Source: Wagnerdoeblera intermedia
GTDB taxonomy: Bacteria > Pseudomonadota > Alphaproteobacteria > Rhodobacterales > Rhodobacteraceae
NCBI RefSeq assembly: GCF_042647465.1
Contig: NZ_JBHRVN010000008.1
Direction: 5' to 3' (one strand)
Length of the DNA stretch: 64,000 nt
Each line of letters begins with the position of its first letter. The first letter of the stretch is position 1. Of the stretch, positions 1-8,983 are shown in pieces. The notes below the pieces were generated by a model. The model was not told the DNA's origin and made no database searches. It saw nothing but the letters and a program-made list of their open reading frames with translations. The position numbers and the translations under genes are program-made.

Positions 1-39
1 CTGAACCGCGCCAAAGCCACCTATCCGCTGGAGGGTTGA
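1..39 (+). CDS. 3-oxoadipate CoA-transferase subunit A, C-terminal end (partial)
   Basis: The first 13 codons of the window are open and end in TGA, three bases before the start of the B subunit. The visible tail reads LNRAKATYPLEG. Identity is inferred only from position: subunits A and B of family I CoA-transferases are normally adjacent in this order. Confidence 0.6.
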   Translation: MNRAKATYPLEG

Positions 40-42
40 GCC

Positions 43-711
43 ATGCAAAAGCTGTCGAACAATCAGATCGCCTGGCGCGCCGCTCAGGACATCCAGGACG
101 GGGCCTATGTCAACCTTGGCATCGGTTTTCCGGAAAAGGTTGCGCAATACACCGTCGAAGGCCGTGAAGCGATTTTTCACACCGAAAACGGCATCCTGAA
201 CTTCGGCGAGAGCCCTGAGCCGGGCAAAGAAGACTGGGACGTCATCAACGCCGGCAAAAAGGCCGTGACCCTGAAGCCGGGTGCGAGCTACTTCCACCAT
301 GCCGACAGCTTCGCCATGGTGCGCGGTGGGCATCTCGATGTGGCGATCCTCGGCGCTTATGAAATCGCGGAAAACGGCGATCTGGCCAACTGGTCGACCG
401 GCCCGAAAGGCGTGCCGGCGGTGGGCGGCGCGATGGATCTGGTCCACGGCGCAAAGCGCGTCGCAGTCATCACCGATCACGTCACCAAAGACGGCAAGCC
501 GAAGCTGGTGAAGCAATGCTCGCTGCCGCTGACCGGCGTGGGCTGCGTGACCCGGGTCTATACCTCGCTTGCGGTGATCGACATTGAGGGCGGCCGCTTC
601 GTGCTGCGTGAAAAACTGGCCTCGCTGTCGATCGAAGAGCTTCAGGCGGTGACCGGAGCGGAACTGGTCATCGACGGCCCCGTCGCGGATCTGGTCGTCC
701 CCGACCTCTGA
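43..711 (+). CDS. pcaJ: 3-oxoadipate CoA-transferase subunit B
   Basis: Beta subunit of a family I CoA-transferase, predicted to move CoA from succinyl-CoA to 3-oxoadipate in the beta-ketoadipate pathway (cytosolic heterodimer). The 222 residues start with the family N-terminus (LSNNQIAWRAAQDIQDGAYVNLGIG). The TENGILNFG segment near residue 50 holds the catalytic glutamate, and FHHADSFAMVRGGHLD and DLANWSTG follow, as in PcaJ. Length is normal. It follows the A subunit by 3 bp and is followed by a strong terminator, so it closes its operon. A generic 3-oxoacid (acetoacetate) CoA-transferase is the alternative, but the PGKEDWDVINAGK segment fits PcaJ better. Confidence 0.85.
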   Translation: MQKLSNNQIAWRAAQDIQDGAYVNLGIGFPEKVAQYTVEGREAIFHTENGILNFGESPEPGKEDWDVINAGKKAVTLKPGASYFHHADSFAMVRGGHLDVAILGAYEIAENGDLANWSTGPKGVPAVGGAMDLVHGAKRVAVITDHVTKDGKPKLVKQCSLPLTGVGCVTRVYTSLAVIDIEGGRFVLREKLASLSIEELQAVTGAELVIDGPVADLVVPDL

Positions 712-734
712 GCGGGTCCCGCAGAGTGACACAG

Positions 735-768
735 ACGGCTGCTCCGCAGGGGGCAGCCGTTTTGTTTT
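735..768 (+). terminator. Rho-independent terminator after pcaJ
   Basis: An 8-bp perfect stem, ACGGCTGC (735-742) and GCAGCCGT (753-760), with a 10-nt loop is followed directly by TTTTGTTTT. It lies 24 bp after the pcaJ stop codon. Confidence 0.85.
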
Positions 769-888
769 CAGTGGCAGGCGATCGCACTCCCGGGCCTTGG
801 AATGTCCCGGCATTGGCCGGCGCGGTGTCGTCTCTCTGCCAGGAAGCAGACCCGGGGGCAGGCGCAATGGAACGGGGGCTTCAGAAGA

Positions 889-2253
889 TCAGCCCCTCTG
901 CCGATCTCTCCAGTGCAGAAGCCCGGGCTCATCCGGGTGTTGAAGCGGCTGCGCCGACCTGATCTGGTGCCGGATGAGCCGTCGTGCCGCACGCGCCCGC
1001 AACTCAGGCCGTACAAGTGGGGCGGGCCTGCGGATGAGGTCGGGGCAGGCGCGCAGCAGATCGCGGCGTTCAGCCAGCGGCATCAGCCGCGCCAGGGCAG
1101 GGCCGATATAGAGGCTTTCGCACCAGCTGCCCTCAGCCTCGATCAGGTGATGGCGGTCAAAGAGCAGGTGGAAATAGCGCTGTGCGCTGTTTGGTCTGGC
1201 CTGGGAAACACCGGCACATCCGCAGAAGTCTTTGGCGGGTATGACATATTCAGCCCCTTCCGCAGAGCTGAGCAGCAGACGATGCTGGCGGGTGACGTAA
1301 AGATCGCGCGCGGGCAGCCCCCTCCGAAGGCGCCTGCGGGGATCCGGACGGGATTGAACTGCGGCTGATCGTCAAGCGCGCGCTTTGAGACCTCCTGCGA
1401 GGAAACCCACCGCAGCGGCTGCCATCCGGCATCACGGGTCGCCAGCAGATCCCCGATGCGCAAAGCCTCAACCGCCACCGGACCGCGCAGGGTTCGGATG
1501 CGGGTGCCTGCGGCAAAGCAGACGACCCCGGTGTTGTCGGTATTGAGCAGGAAGGGATCGACCGGCGTGCTGCCGTCAGAGGTAAGGCGCAGCCCGCCCA
1601 CCGCGTGCAGAACACCGCCCGCCTGTTCCGCGCGCAGCCAGGCAAGGGGGGGTGGCATAGGGCGCAGAGGGGCTGGCTTCATTGTAACTGCGCAGCGTTT
1701 CCTCATTGTAATACTGCGACAGATCGATGAAGTCGCTTTCGCCCGGGGTGGTCTGAAAGTCAGCCACCAGATCGCCGGCTGAGGCGATGAAGATATCGCT
1801 GCCCTCGCCGCCATAAAGGGTATCCGCGCCCGCACCGCCCTGCAGGGTATCCTTGCCGGTGCCGCCATAAAGCAGGTCATTACCGGCCCCGCCATCGAGC
1901 AGGTCATCGCCGCTGCCACCGTAAAGGCTGTCCTGGCCCGCGCCTGCGAAAATGCTGTCCTGTCCCTCGCCCGCCTCAATAAGGTCGTCATTTGTGGCAC
2001 GGTCAGGAAGATGCCGGTCCGGGTCATCGATCCGATCGCCATGGGGATCACCGGTATAGTCCGCGTCAATCAGATCGTCTTCCGCAGTCCCGCTGACCAC
2101 GCCGTCTCTGGCCAGAACCGAGGTTTCCGCCGTGGTGAGAGGGGGATCAACATTCGGGTCGAAGCCCTGAAGCGTCAAAACCGGTCCCGAAAAATCGGTG
2201 CCGTTGAAGGTGATATGCGCAGCGCCGGCCTGCGGGTCAAAAGTCTGGCCCAC
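889..2253 (-). pseudogene. RTX-repeat / Hint-domain protein, two frameshifts, 5' end lost
   Basis: Read on the minus strand, three frames together encode one protein. From about 2253 to 1655 comes an N-terminal segment (GQTFDPQAGAAHITFNG) and then about five glycine/aspartate calcium-binding nonapeptides of the type GGAGNDLLYGGTGKD. From about 1650 to 1320, in another frame, comes a Hint (intein-like) domain starting CFAAGTRIRTLRGPVAVEAL. From about 1318 to 889, in a third frame, comes the Hint remainder (LPARDLYVTRQHRLLLSSAEG ... DFCGCAGV) and a tail ending QRG. The frame changes fall at a 7-base G run (1646-1652) and a 5-base C run (1318-1322). No start codon with a ribosome site is visible, and upstream DNA belongs to an oppositely oriented GntR gene. 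Such proteins are usually secreted. It is broken unless the indels are sequencing errors. Confidence 0.75.
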
Positions 2254-2826
2254 CTGCAGGAGGCCGCTCTGGGCGAGACTTTTGGCATGTCCCGCACCCC
2301 CGTGCGCGAGGCGATCAAGCGTCTCGAAGGCGATGGTCTGGCGGTTGCGGATGGCCGCTTCATCCGTGTCCGCAGCCTGACGCCGGAAGATATTGAGGAG
2401 ATTTTCTTTCTGCGCCTTCAGCTTGAGCCCCTGACGGCGCGGGCTGCTTTGCGGTTGCCGCCCGCGCAGATTGCGGCCATGGAGGCGCGGGTGCGCCAGC
2501 TCATGGCCTCTGAGCCCTCGGGGCTGAACGATCTGCAGCGCGCAACGGACCACGATTTTCACCAGTTCCTGGCTCAGGCCTATGGCAATGCCGCCATCTC
2601 GCGCAGCATTTCTGAGCTGCAGCGGCGCACCTGTGTCTTTGACTACAGCCAGGTGCCGGACCGACTGATGCGCGGCTGTCATGAACACCTTGAAATCCTT
2701 GATCTCTTGCGGGCAGGCGATGCCGATGCGGTAGAGGCCGCGCTGCGCAGCCACCTCATCAACGCCCGCGACGCGGTTTTGCAACGGCTGCGCACCGCCC
2801 CCGATCAGACCGCAGAGGAGGGCTGA
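2215..2826 (+). pseudogene. GntR-family (FCD) regulator, N-terminally truncated
   Basis: From about 2249 the frame encodes the second half of a GntR winged helix (EAALGETFGMSRTPVREAIKRLEGDGL) and then a complete FCD ligand-binding domain (DIEEIFFLRLQLEPLTARAAL ... DHDFHQFLA ... HLEILDLLRAGDADAVEAALRSHL). The roughly 35 residues that normally precede the recognition helix are missing. The open frame continues upstream only across the antisense of the Hint gene. The first in-frame ATG in that stretch is 2215 (preceded by AAGG) and would give a 203-residue chimera. It probably regulated the M20/M24 genes downstream. DNA binding is doubtful because helix 1 is gone. Confidence 0.7.
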
Positions 2827-2916
2827 ACCGATGGGGCATCACCTTTGCGAACCTGCGTTCTGCCATCGACCTTCATTCGCGGCAGCCACCCTAAAATTGG
2901 TCCGGAGGACCCGAGC

Positions 2917-4201
2917 ATGACGACCCTTTGCACGGCGCCGGAGACCGGCCTCAACGCTGTCATCCTGCGCATGATTGAGCGCATTCTGAACCGTGTGAAT
3001 GCGCTGTCGCAGGGCGGCCCGGGCTGGACACGCCCCTCTTATTCGCCGCTCGAGACCGCGGCGCATCTGATCATCGAAGAAGAGGCGCACGCTCTTGGCA
3101 TGGAGGTCCGCCGCGATCACGGCGGCAATCTCATCGCGCGGATGCCGGGACGCGACCCGCAGCTGCCGCCGATCTGGTGCGGCTCGCATCTCGACACCGT
3201 GGCAGAGGGCGGGGCTTATGACGGCCAGGCAGGGGTCGCGGCAGCCCTGGCGCTGGTGGCTGCCATGCGCAGCCAGGGGATCACACCGGAGGCAGATTTC
3301 GTGGTCGTGGTGACGCGGGCGGAAGAAAGCGTCTGGTTCCCGGTGTCCTATATCGGCTCGCGCGCCGCGACCGGGCAGCTTCTCGCAGCTGATCTCCAGG
3401 CGCTGCGCGTCGATACCGGGCGCAGCCTTGCCGATCACATGCGCGACGAGGGGGGCGATCCTGAGGCGCTGATGACAGCCGTCCCCCCCCGCTCCGGCGC
3501 GGTTTCTTGAGTTTCATATTGAGCAGGGCCCGGTTCTCGAGACCGCCGAAGAGCCCTTCGCCATCGTCACGGCGATCCGCGGCGGCCTGCGCTACCGCGC
3601 GGCGCGGCTGCATGGTGTCTGGGCGCATTCGGGCGGCGCCCCGCGCGAGGGGCGTGCCGATGCCGTGGTGGCTTTTGCCGATCTGGTCATGGCCATGGAC
3701 CGCGTCTGGGAAGAGATCCTGGCCCGGGGCGCGGATCTGACCGTCACCTTTGGTCGCGTCAGTGCCGCGAGCCCGGCTCATGCCATGGCCAAGGTCGCGG
3801 GGGTGCTGGATTTCTGCATCGACCTGCGATCGGATGATGAGGCGGTGCTGGACGCGGCGGATGAGGCGCTGAAAGCCGCCATCGCAGAGATTGAGGCCGC
3901 ACGGCCCGGCATCCGTTTTGATCTGGGGCTGCAAAGCCGCAGCCGTCCGGCGCAGCTCTCCCAAAGCATGGCGGAGTGGGTGGCGGGCGGCGCTGCGCGT
4001 CTGGGCCTCAGCCCGCGCCGGATGCTGTCAGGCGGGGGGCATGATGCGGCGGCTTTTGCGACGGCGGGATGGGAGTCGGTGATGGTTTTTATCCGCAACC
4101 GGAACGGCAGCCATTGCCCCGATGAGGGCATGAACCCCGCCGATCTCGCCCTGGCGGTTGAGGCCGTTTACACCGCGCTGTCAGGAAATGCCGGACCATG
4201 A
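2917..4201 (+). pseudogene. Zn-dependent N-carbamoyl-L-amino-acid hydrolase / allantoate deiminase (M20), frameshifted
   Basis: M20/M28-type amidase of the hydantoinase/carbamoylase family, which hydrolyses N-carbamoyl amino acids or ureides. ATG 2917 has GGAGGA seven bases upstream. Metal-site segments are visible: CGSHLDTVAEGGAYDGQAG (first His and bridging Asp), the TRAEES segment where the catalytic Glu lies, then after the frameshift FLEFHIEQGPVL and HSGGAPREGRADAV, and finally LSGGGHDAA. The frame breaks at an 8-base C run (3483-3490). Seven C would restore one continuous protein of about 427 residues, normal for the family. The stop overlaps the next gene (ATGA). A paralogue lies at 33793-35016. 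Confidence 0.8.
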
Positions 4202-4833
4202 GCCGCGAGACCCTGTCGCAGCAGGCCGCGCGGCGCATCCGCGAAGAGATCAACGAAGGCCTGATCGCGCCCAATTCCATCCTCACCGAGCGTGATCTGG
4301 CAGAGAGGCTGGGGATCTCGCGCACGCCCCTGCGTTCGGCGCTTTCGGTGCTTGAGCGTGAGCAGGTGATTGAGCGGATGGCAAATGGCGCGCTTCTGGT
4401 GCGCCGCATCGCCATTGAGCAGCTGCTTGATATCATCCAGTTGCGCCTGATCCTTGAGCGCGCAGCCGCCGTGCGGGCGGCCGAATACGGCATGACGGCA
4501 GAGCTTGAGGCGGCACGCGGGCGTCAGCTGCGCTATCTGCGTGCGGAGCCGGCGAAGTTTGAGGACTTCTGGGTCGATGACAACGACTTTCACCGCGCTG
4601 TCGCCATGGCTGCGCGGCTGCGGCTTTTGCCGGAACTTCTCGATGAGCAGCGCGCCATTGTGCGGCGCAGCACCATCATCCGCAGTCATGACAATTTCGC
4701 CGATCAGGCCCGCGAGCATATCGCGGTGATCAACGCCATCGAAGCCCGCGACGCAGATGCCGCAGGCGCTGAAATGGAAAAGCATTTCAAACACATGCGC
4801 GCCAGAACTCTCGGCTGGCTCGATAAGGACTGA
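4198..4833 (+). CDS. GntR-family transcriptional regulator (FCD)
   Basis: A 211-residue regulator with an N-terminal winged helix (QQAARRIREEINEGLI ... LTERDLAERLGISRTPLRSALSVLEREQVIE, residues 6-65) and a C-terminal FCD domain (LLDIIQLRLILERAAA, then DNDFHRAVA with the typical metal/ligand Asp and His, then REHIAVINAIEARDADAA). It starts in an ATGA overlap with the M20 gene and is followed 3 bp later by the M24 peptidase, so the three form one operon. It presumably controls this catabolic set in response to an organic-acid ligand, which is not known. Confidence 0.85.
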   Translation: MSRETLSQQAARRIREEINEGLIAPNSILTERDLAERLGISRTPLRSALSVLEREQVIERMANGALLVRRIAIEQLLDIIQLRLILERAAAVRAAEYGMTAELEAARGRQLRYLRAEPAKFEDFWVDDNDFHRAVAMAARLRLLPELLDEQRAIVRRSTIIRSHDNFADQAREHIAVINAIEARDADAAGAEMEKHFKHMRARTLGWLDKD

Positions 4834-4836
4834 CTT

Positions 4837-5996
4837 ATGACCGATCAGTTACAGGGCCGCGATGCGGTCTTTCCGGCGGCGGAATTTGAGGGCCGTATTG
4901 CAAAACTTCAAAGCGCCGTAGCCGCCCTTGGCACCGAGGCGCTGATCCTGACAGGGCCGGAAAATATCTTCTGGGCCTGCGGGCGACAGACGGCGAGTTA
5001 CTTTGCCTTTCAGGCGCTGGTGGTGCGGGCGTCAGCCCCGCCGGTGCTGCTGGTGCGCCAGCTTGAGACCACAGGCGCGCGGGCCTCGACTTGGCTTGCC
5101 GATATCCGCGCCTGGCAGGATGGCGAAGATCCGGCGCGGGCGCTGGCGGCGCTGCTCTCGCATCTCGGCCTGCGTCATGTCGCGGTGGAACGCACCGCCT
5201 GGTTTGTCTCTCAGACAATGGCCGCGCAGATTGAGGCCGCGCTGGAGGGGGTGACCCTGATCGACGGCTCCGGCCTGACCGAGCGGCTGCGGGCGGTGAA
5301 ATCTCCGGCCGAACTCGCCGCGATCCGCCTTGCGGCGGGCTATGCGCAGGCCGGGATTGTGGCGGCCATTGACGCCTGCGGGTCGGGGCCAGTGAGAATG
5401 ATGTGACGGCGGCCATGATGGCAGCAGCCATTTCGGCCGGCTCTGAGGCAATGGCGATGGAGCCGCTGGTCTCCTCAGGGCCGCGCTCAGGCGTGCCCCA
5501 TGCCACCTGGCGGCGGCGGGTTCTGCGCCCGGGGGACGGCGTTTTTCTGGAGCTTGCCGGCAGCCATGACCGCTATCACGCGGCGCTGATGCGCGCGGTC
5601 TGGATGGGACCGCCGCCCGCAGAGGCCGCGCGGATGATGGATGTGGCCGAACGCGCACTTGATGCCGCTTTGAGCGCCATGCGCCCCGGCATTGCCTGTT
5701 CGGTCCCCCATGAGGCCGCTCAGGCGGTGATCGACGCTGCGGGCTATACGGAGGCCTTCCGCAAGCGGATCGGCTATTCCATGGGGGCGGCTTTCGCGCC
5801 GGACTGGGGCGAGGGGGCGATCCTGTCGCTTTTTACCGGGGTCGGGCGTCTGATGGAGCCGGGCATGGTCTTTCATCTGCCCGCCACGCTGCGCAGCTAT
5901 GGCCATTACACAGTCGGCGTCTCTGAGACGGTGATCGTCACGGAAGGCGGAATTGAGGTGCTTTCCGATCTGCCGCGGCAGATGACCATCCGCTGA
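4837..5996 (+). pseudogene. M24-family metallopeptidase (Xaa-Pro/creatinase/ectoine-hydrolase type), frameshifted
   Basis: The N-terminal creatinase domain (LILTGPENIFWACGRQTASYFAFQALVV) runs in frame to about 5388. The pita-bread catalytic domain then continues in another frame (ASENDVTAAMMAAAISAGSEAMAMEPLVSSGPRSGVPHA ... LRPGDGVFLELAGSHDRYHAALMRAVWMG ... YSMGAAFAPDWGEG ... GMVFHLPATLRSYGHYTVGVSETVIVTEGG). The break is at a GGGG run (5385-5388); one more G restores a protein of about 386 residues. The substrate is not determined; ectoine hydrolase (DoeA) and dipeptidase relatives share this form. Last gene of the M20-GntR-M24 operon. Confidence 0.75.
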
Positions 5997-6003
5997 TCAG
6001 AAA

Positions 6004-6036
6004 CCCGCGCCCGGGTGTGACGCACCGGGGCACGGG
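6004..6036. terminator. Hairpin between convergent genes
   Basis: CCCGCGCCC and its near complement GGGGCACGGG form a GC-rich stem between the M24 gene (plus) and the rraA-like gene (minus), followed on the plus strand by CCTCTTTGT. It can serve both convergent transcripts. Confidence 0.5.
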
Positions 6037-6048
6037 CCTCTTTGTACC

Positions 6049-6768
6049 TCAGAGGCCCTGTTCACGGCGATAAGCCGCGTAGCGTGCAAGCGTTTCGGCA
6101 CTGGCCGGATAAAGCCCCGGCAGCGCGACCCCTCGCGTCACCTCTGCCAGCACCCAAGCCTCAAAGGTCTCAAGCTCCACCGCCTCAGCCGTGACCTCAT
6201 CGACGAGCGCGGCGGGGATCACCACCGCACCATCGCCGTCGGCCACGATCATATCGCCCGGAAAGACCGCGACACCGCCGCAGCCCACCGGCTCCTGCCA
6301 GCCGACAAAGCTGAGGCTCGCCACCGCCGGAGAGGCGGCAAGGCCGTTGCACCAGACCGGCAGCCCCGTTTCGCGCACCCCCGCGCCATCGCGGACCACG
6401 CCATCGGTGATCAGAGCGGTGACGCCGCGTTGCTTCATCCGGGCGCAAAGGATATCGCCGAGGATGCCGGCATCGGTGATACCCATGGCATCGGTCACGA
6501 CGATGACGCCGGAGGGCATGGCCTCAATCGCCGCGCGGGTGGAGGTCGGGGACGACCAGGCCGCGGGATTTGCCAGATCCTCACGCGCGGGCACAAAGCG
6601 CAGCGTAAAGGCGCGTCCGGCCACCCGCGGCTGACCGGGCGAGAGGGCAGATGCCCCGCGCATCCAGACGGTCCTGAGGCCCTTTTTTAAAAGCACCGTG
6701 GTCAGCGAGGCGGTGGTCACCCCCCGCAGCGCCTGCAGCAGCCCGGCTTCCTTGTCAGTCTCGTGCAT
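6049..6768 (-). CDS. RraA-family protein (4-carboxy/4-hydroxy-4-methyl-2-oxoglutarate aldolase-like)
   Basis: A 239-residue RraA/HMG-aldolase fold protein. It has the family core segments SGVIVVTDAMGITDAGILGDILCARMKQRGVTALITDGVVRDGAGV (about residues 90-135, with the substrate-binding Asp/Arg pair) and PGDMIVADGDGAVVIPAALVDEV near residue 190. ATG at 6768 is preceded by GAGGGA. Aldolase members cleave 4-carboxy-4-hydroxy-2-oxoadipate or oxaloacetate. Regulator-of-RNase-E members are shorter (about 160), so a metabolic role is more likely. Its genomic neighbour is convergent, so it appears to be transcribed alone. Confidence 0.8.
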   Translation of the reverse strand: MHETDKEAGLLQALRGVTTASLTTVLLKKGLRTVWMRGASALSPGQPRVAGRAFTLRFVPAREDLANPAAWSSPTSTRAAIEAMPSGVIVVTDAMGITDAGILGDILCARMKQRGVTALITDGVVRDGAGVRETGLPVWCNGLAASPAVASLSFVGWQEPVGCGGVAVFPGDMIVADGDGAVVIPAALVDEVTAEAVELETFEAWVLAEVTRGVALPGLYPASAETLARYAAYRREQGL

Positions 6769-7093
6769 TCCCTCTCCCTCAGATGCCGGCGATACGGGTC
6801 GGCCGTCCGATGATCTTAGACGCCCCCTCAGAGGCGGGAAAGGCCATCGGATCGCCATAATCCCGGGGCTGACCCTGGCAGTCTGTCGGGATGGCTGCCA
6901 CAGGGCAGCTCTCCCGCAGGGGCTTTTGCGCGTCGGAAAAAACGGGAAGGCGCGGGGCTGCTGATTAAGCAGGCGGTGTGGGGCAGGGCGATCACTTTAG
7001 CGGCTCTGACCATGCCGCGCGCGGTCACGGGCCAGGGGCAGGCCCCGCCTCAGCAGGACCTGCAAAATCTCTGTCAGGTCTGGTGGTTCGCCC
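6769..7093. other. Intergenic stretch, no gene recognised
   Basis: 325 bp between rraA-like and purU, both on the minus strand. Short open frames exist but none shows a ribosome site or a recognisable product. It should hold the rraA promoter and the end of the purU transcript; no clear terminator was found. Confidence 0.5.
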
Positions 7094-7978
7094 TCAGCCC
7101 ATACGCTCGGAGGCATAAGAACCGGGGCTTGCGGGGAAGACCACGGTTTTGCTGCCATTGAGGAAGACGCGATGATGGATATGGGCGTGGATCGCCCGCG
7201 CCAGGACCTGAGCCTCGACGTCGCGGCCCAGAGAGACGTAATCTTCCGGGCTCTGGGCATGGGTGACGCGGATCACATCCTGCTCAATGATCGGACCCTC
7301 ATCGAGATCGGCGGTCACATAATGCGAGGTGGCGCCAATCAGTTTCACACCCTTCTCAAAGGCCTGTTTATAGGGGTTGGCCCCCTTGAAGCTCGGCAGG
7401 AAGGAGTGGTGAATGTTGATGATGCGCCCCGACATGGCCTGGCACATCTCATCCGAGAGCACCTGCATATAGCGGGCCAGAACCACCAGCTCCGCCTTAT
7501 GCTCGCGCAAAATACGCATCTGCTCGGCTTCGGCCTCAGGTTTGTTCTCTTTGGTCACGCGGATGCAATAGAAGGGGATGTCATGGTTCACGACAACCTT
7601 CTGATAATCCATGTGATTGGAGATCACCGCCACGATATTCACCGGCAGTGCGCCGATGCGCCAGCGATAGAGCAGATCATTCAGGCAGTGGCCAAAGCGC
7701 GACACCATGATGACCACATTCATCCGACGGCTTTCGTCGTGGAATTCGGCCTGCATGTTGTAATCAGTGGCAAGCGGCGCAAAACCCTCGCGCAGGGTGG
7801 CGATATCGGTGCCTTCTTCAGTGACGAAGCTCACGCGCATGAAGAAGCGGCCGGTGATCGGGTCATCATATTGCGCGCTGTCGGTGATGTTGCAGCCTTC
7901 ACGGGCAAGATAGCCCGAGATCGCCGCGACGATACCGCGGGCCGCCGGACAGGCGACGGTGAGGCAATGTTTGGACAT
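7094..7978 (-). CDS. purU: Formyltetrahydrofolate deformylase
   Basis: Hydrolyses 10-formyl-THF to formate and THF. The 294 residues contain an N-terminal ACT domain (CLTVACPAARGIVAAISGYLAREGCNI) and a C-terminal formyltransferase-like domain with NIHHSFLPSFKGANPYKQAFEKGVKLIGATSHYVTADLDEGPIIEQDV, where the catalytic Asn/His/Asp set lies. ATG 7978 (MSKHCL) has GGAG just upstream. It is divergent from a TetR regulator and the soxBDAG operon. PurU next to sarcosine oxidase is a known arrangement: the methylene-THF made from the sarcosine methyl group can leave as formate. Confidence 0.93.
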   Translation of the reverse strand: MSKHCLTVACPAARGIVAAISGYLAREGCNITDSAQYDDPITGRFFMRVSFVTEEGTDIATLREGFAPLATDYNMQAEFHDESRRMNVVIMVSRFGHCLNDLLYRWRIGALPVNIVAVISNHMDYQKVVVNHDIPFYCIRVTKENKPEAEAEQMRILREHKAELVVLARYMQVLSDEMCQAMSGRIINIHHSFLPSFKGANPYKQAFEKGVKLIGATSHYVTADLDEGPIIEQDVIRVTHAQSPEDYVSLGRDVEAQVLARAIHAHIHHRVFLNGSKTVVFPASPGSYASERMG

Positions 7979-8025
7979 GCGGGGTCTCCGTAATGTGCAG
8001 CGGCGCAGGTGGCGCGATGGTTTTC

Positions 8026-8042
8026 CGTACACATGTGAACAG
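8026..8042. promoter_or_regulatory. Candidate TetR operator (copy 1)
   Basis: CGTACACATGTGAACAG, centred on the palindrome CACATGTG, lies between divergent purU and tetR. A related 17-mer, inverted, lies upstream of soxB at 8860-8876 (13 of 17 positions match). Confidence 0.5.
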
Positions 8043-8172
8043 TGACTTTGTCAATCCGTTGTGTTGCCTTCTTGGGCACCACAGCCCGCTTTGCGGCTTT
8101 TTGGACGCGGCTCCATTGTGGTCAGCGCCGCCCCGCGCCATGATAGCGGTGCCTCACAGACAGACGGAAGCC

Positions 8173-8838
8173 ATGGCCGCCACTCACGCCCCCCGCACCG
8201 CAGCCCTGCCCGCAGAAGAGGAGCGCGACAGCCGCCTGAGCCGGGCCGACTGGCTGGCGCATGCCCTGCAGACGCTCGTCCGTGAGGGGATTGATCAGGT
8301 GAAGATCCAGAGCATGGCCCGGGGTCTCGGCGTTGCCCGCTCAAGCTTTTACTGGCACTTTGACAGCCGCGAGGCGCTTTTGGATGCCATGATGGAGGAG
8401 TGGCTGCAAAAGAACACCGGCCCCATCATTGAAAGGGCGATGCGCCCGGCGGCGGATGTGAATTTTGCGCTGATCTCGGTCTCGGAATGCTGGCTTCATC
8501 CCGAGCTTTTTGACCCGGCGCTGGATGTGGCGGTGCGTCTTTGGGCGCGACGCTCTGATGCGGTGCGCGCCACGGTGCTCCAGGCCGATACCATGCGGAT
8601 TGAGGCGCTGAAGACGATGTTTCTGCGCTACGGCTATGAACAGACCGATGCGCTGATCCGCGCGCGGACGATCTACTTTACTCAGATCGGTCAGTTCACC
8701 CTGGAAGACATTGATCCGCCGCCCCTGCGTGAAATTCATGCCGTTGATTACATAAGAATCTTCACCGGAGTGCCGCTGACGGAGGCGCATCTCCAGGCGT
8801 TGAGGACGGCCTTTCGCAGGCGCGAGAGTAAGATGTGA
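8173..8838 (+). CDS. TetR-family transcriptional regulator
   Basis: 221 residues from ATG 8173 (GGAAG just upstream; an alternative in-frame ATG is 8140). The N-terminal helix-turn-helix reads LAHALQTLVREGIDQVKIQSMARGLGVARSSFYWHFDSREALLDAMMEEW (about residues 35-84); the rest is a variable helical ligand domain. It sits between purU (divergent) and soxBDAG (same strand, 145 bp downstream). It probably controls both through the two related 17-bp sites. The ligand is unknown. Confidence 0.85.
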   Translation: MAATHAPRTAALPAEEERDSRLSRADWLAHALQTLVREGIDQVKIQSMARGLGVARSSFYWHFDSREALLDAMMEEWLQKNTGPIIERAMRPAADVNFALISVSECWLHPELFDPALDVAVRLWARRSDAVRATVLQADTMRIEALKTMFLRYGYEQTDALIRARTIYFTQIGQFTLEDIDPPPLREIHAVDYIRIFTGVPLTEAHLQALRTAFRRRESKM

Positions 8839-8859
8839 CCGGGGCGCCGATCGAAGAAT

Positions 8860-8876
8860 CTGGACATAGGTGTACG
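8860..8876. promoter_or_regulatory. Candidate TetR operator (copy 2)
   Basis: The minus strand reads CGTACACCTATGTCCAG, a 13/17 match to the site at 8026-8042. It lies 108 bp before the soxB start codon. Confidence 0.45.
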
Positions 8877-8983
8877 CATCTGTCAAAGGTGCAGCGTCCG
8901 GGTGCCGCGCATCCTGGCGACCTCTGGTCGTCCTGGTGAAGGCGTGACCTCCGGCCCTGTCCTTATTCAGAAGCCGGCCTGTC

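Noticed and set aside
2256..2784. Minus-strand open frame upstream of the Hint gene, which would give a 402-residue protein starting at 2784
   Set aside because: Upstream of about 2253 it is the antisense of a clear GntR FCD domain; only the part below 2253 shows real protein character.
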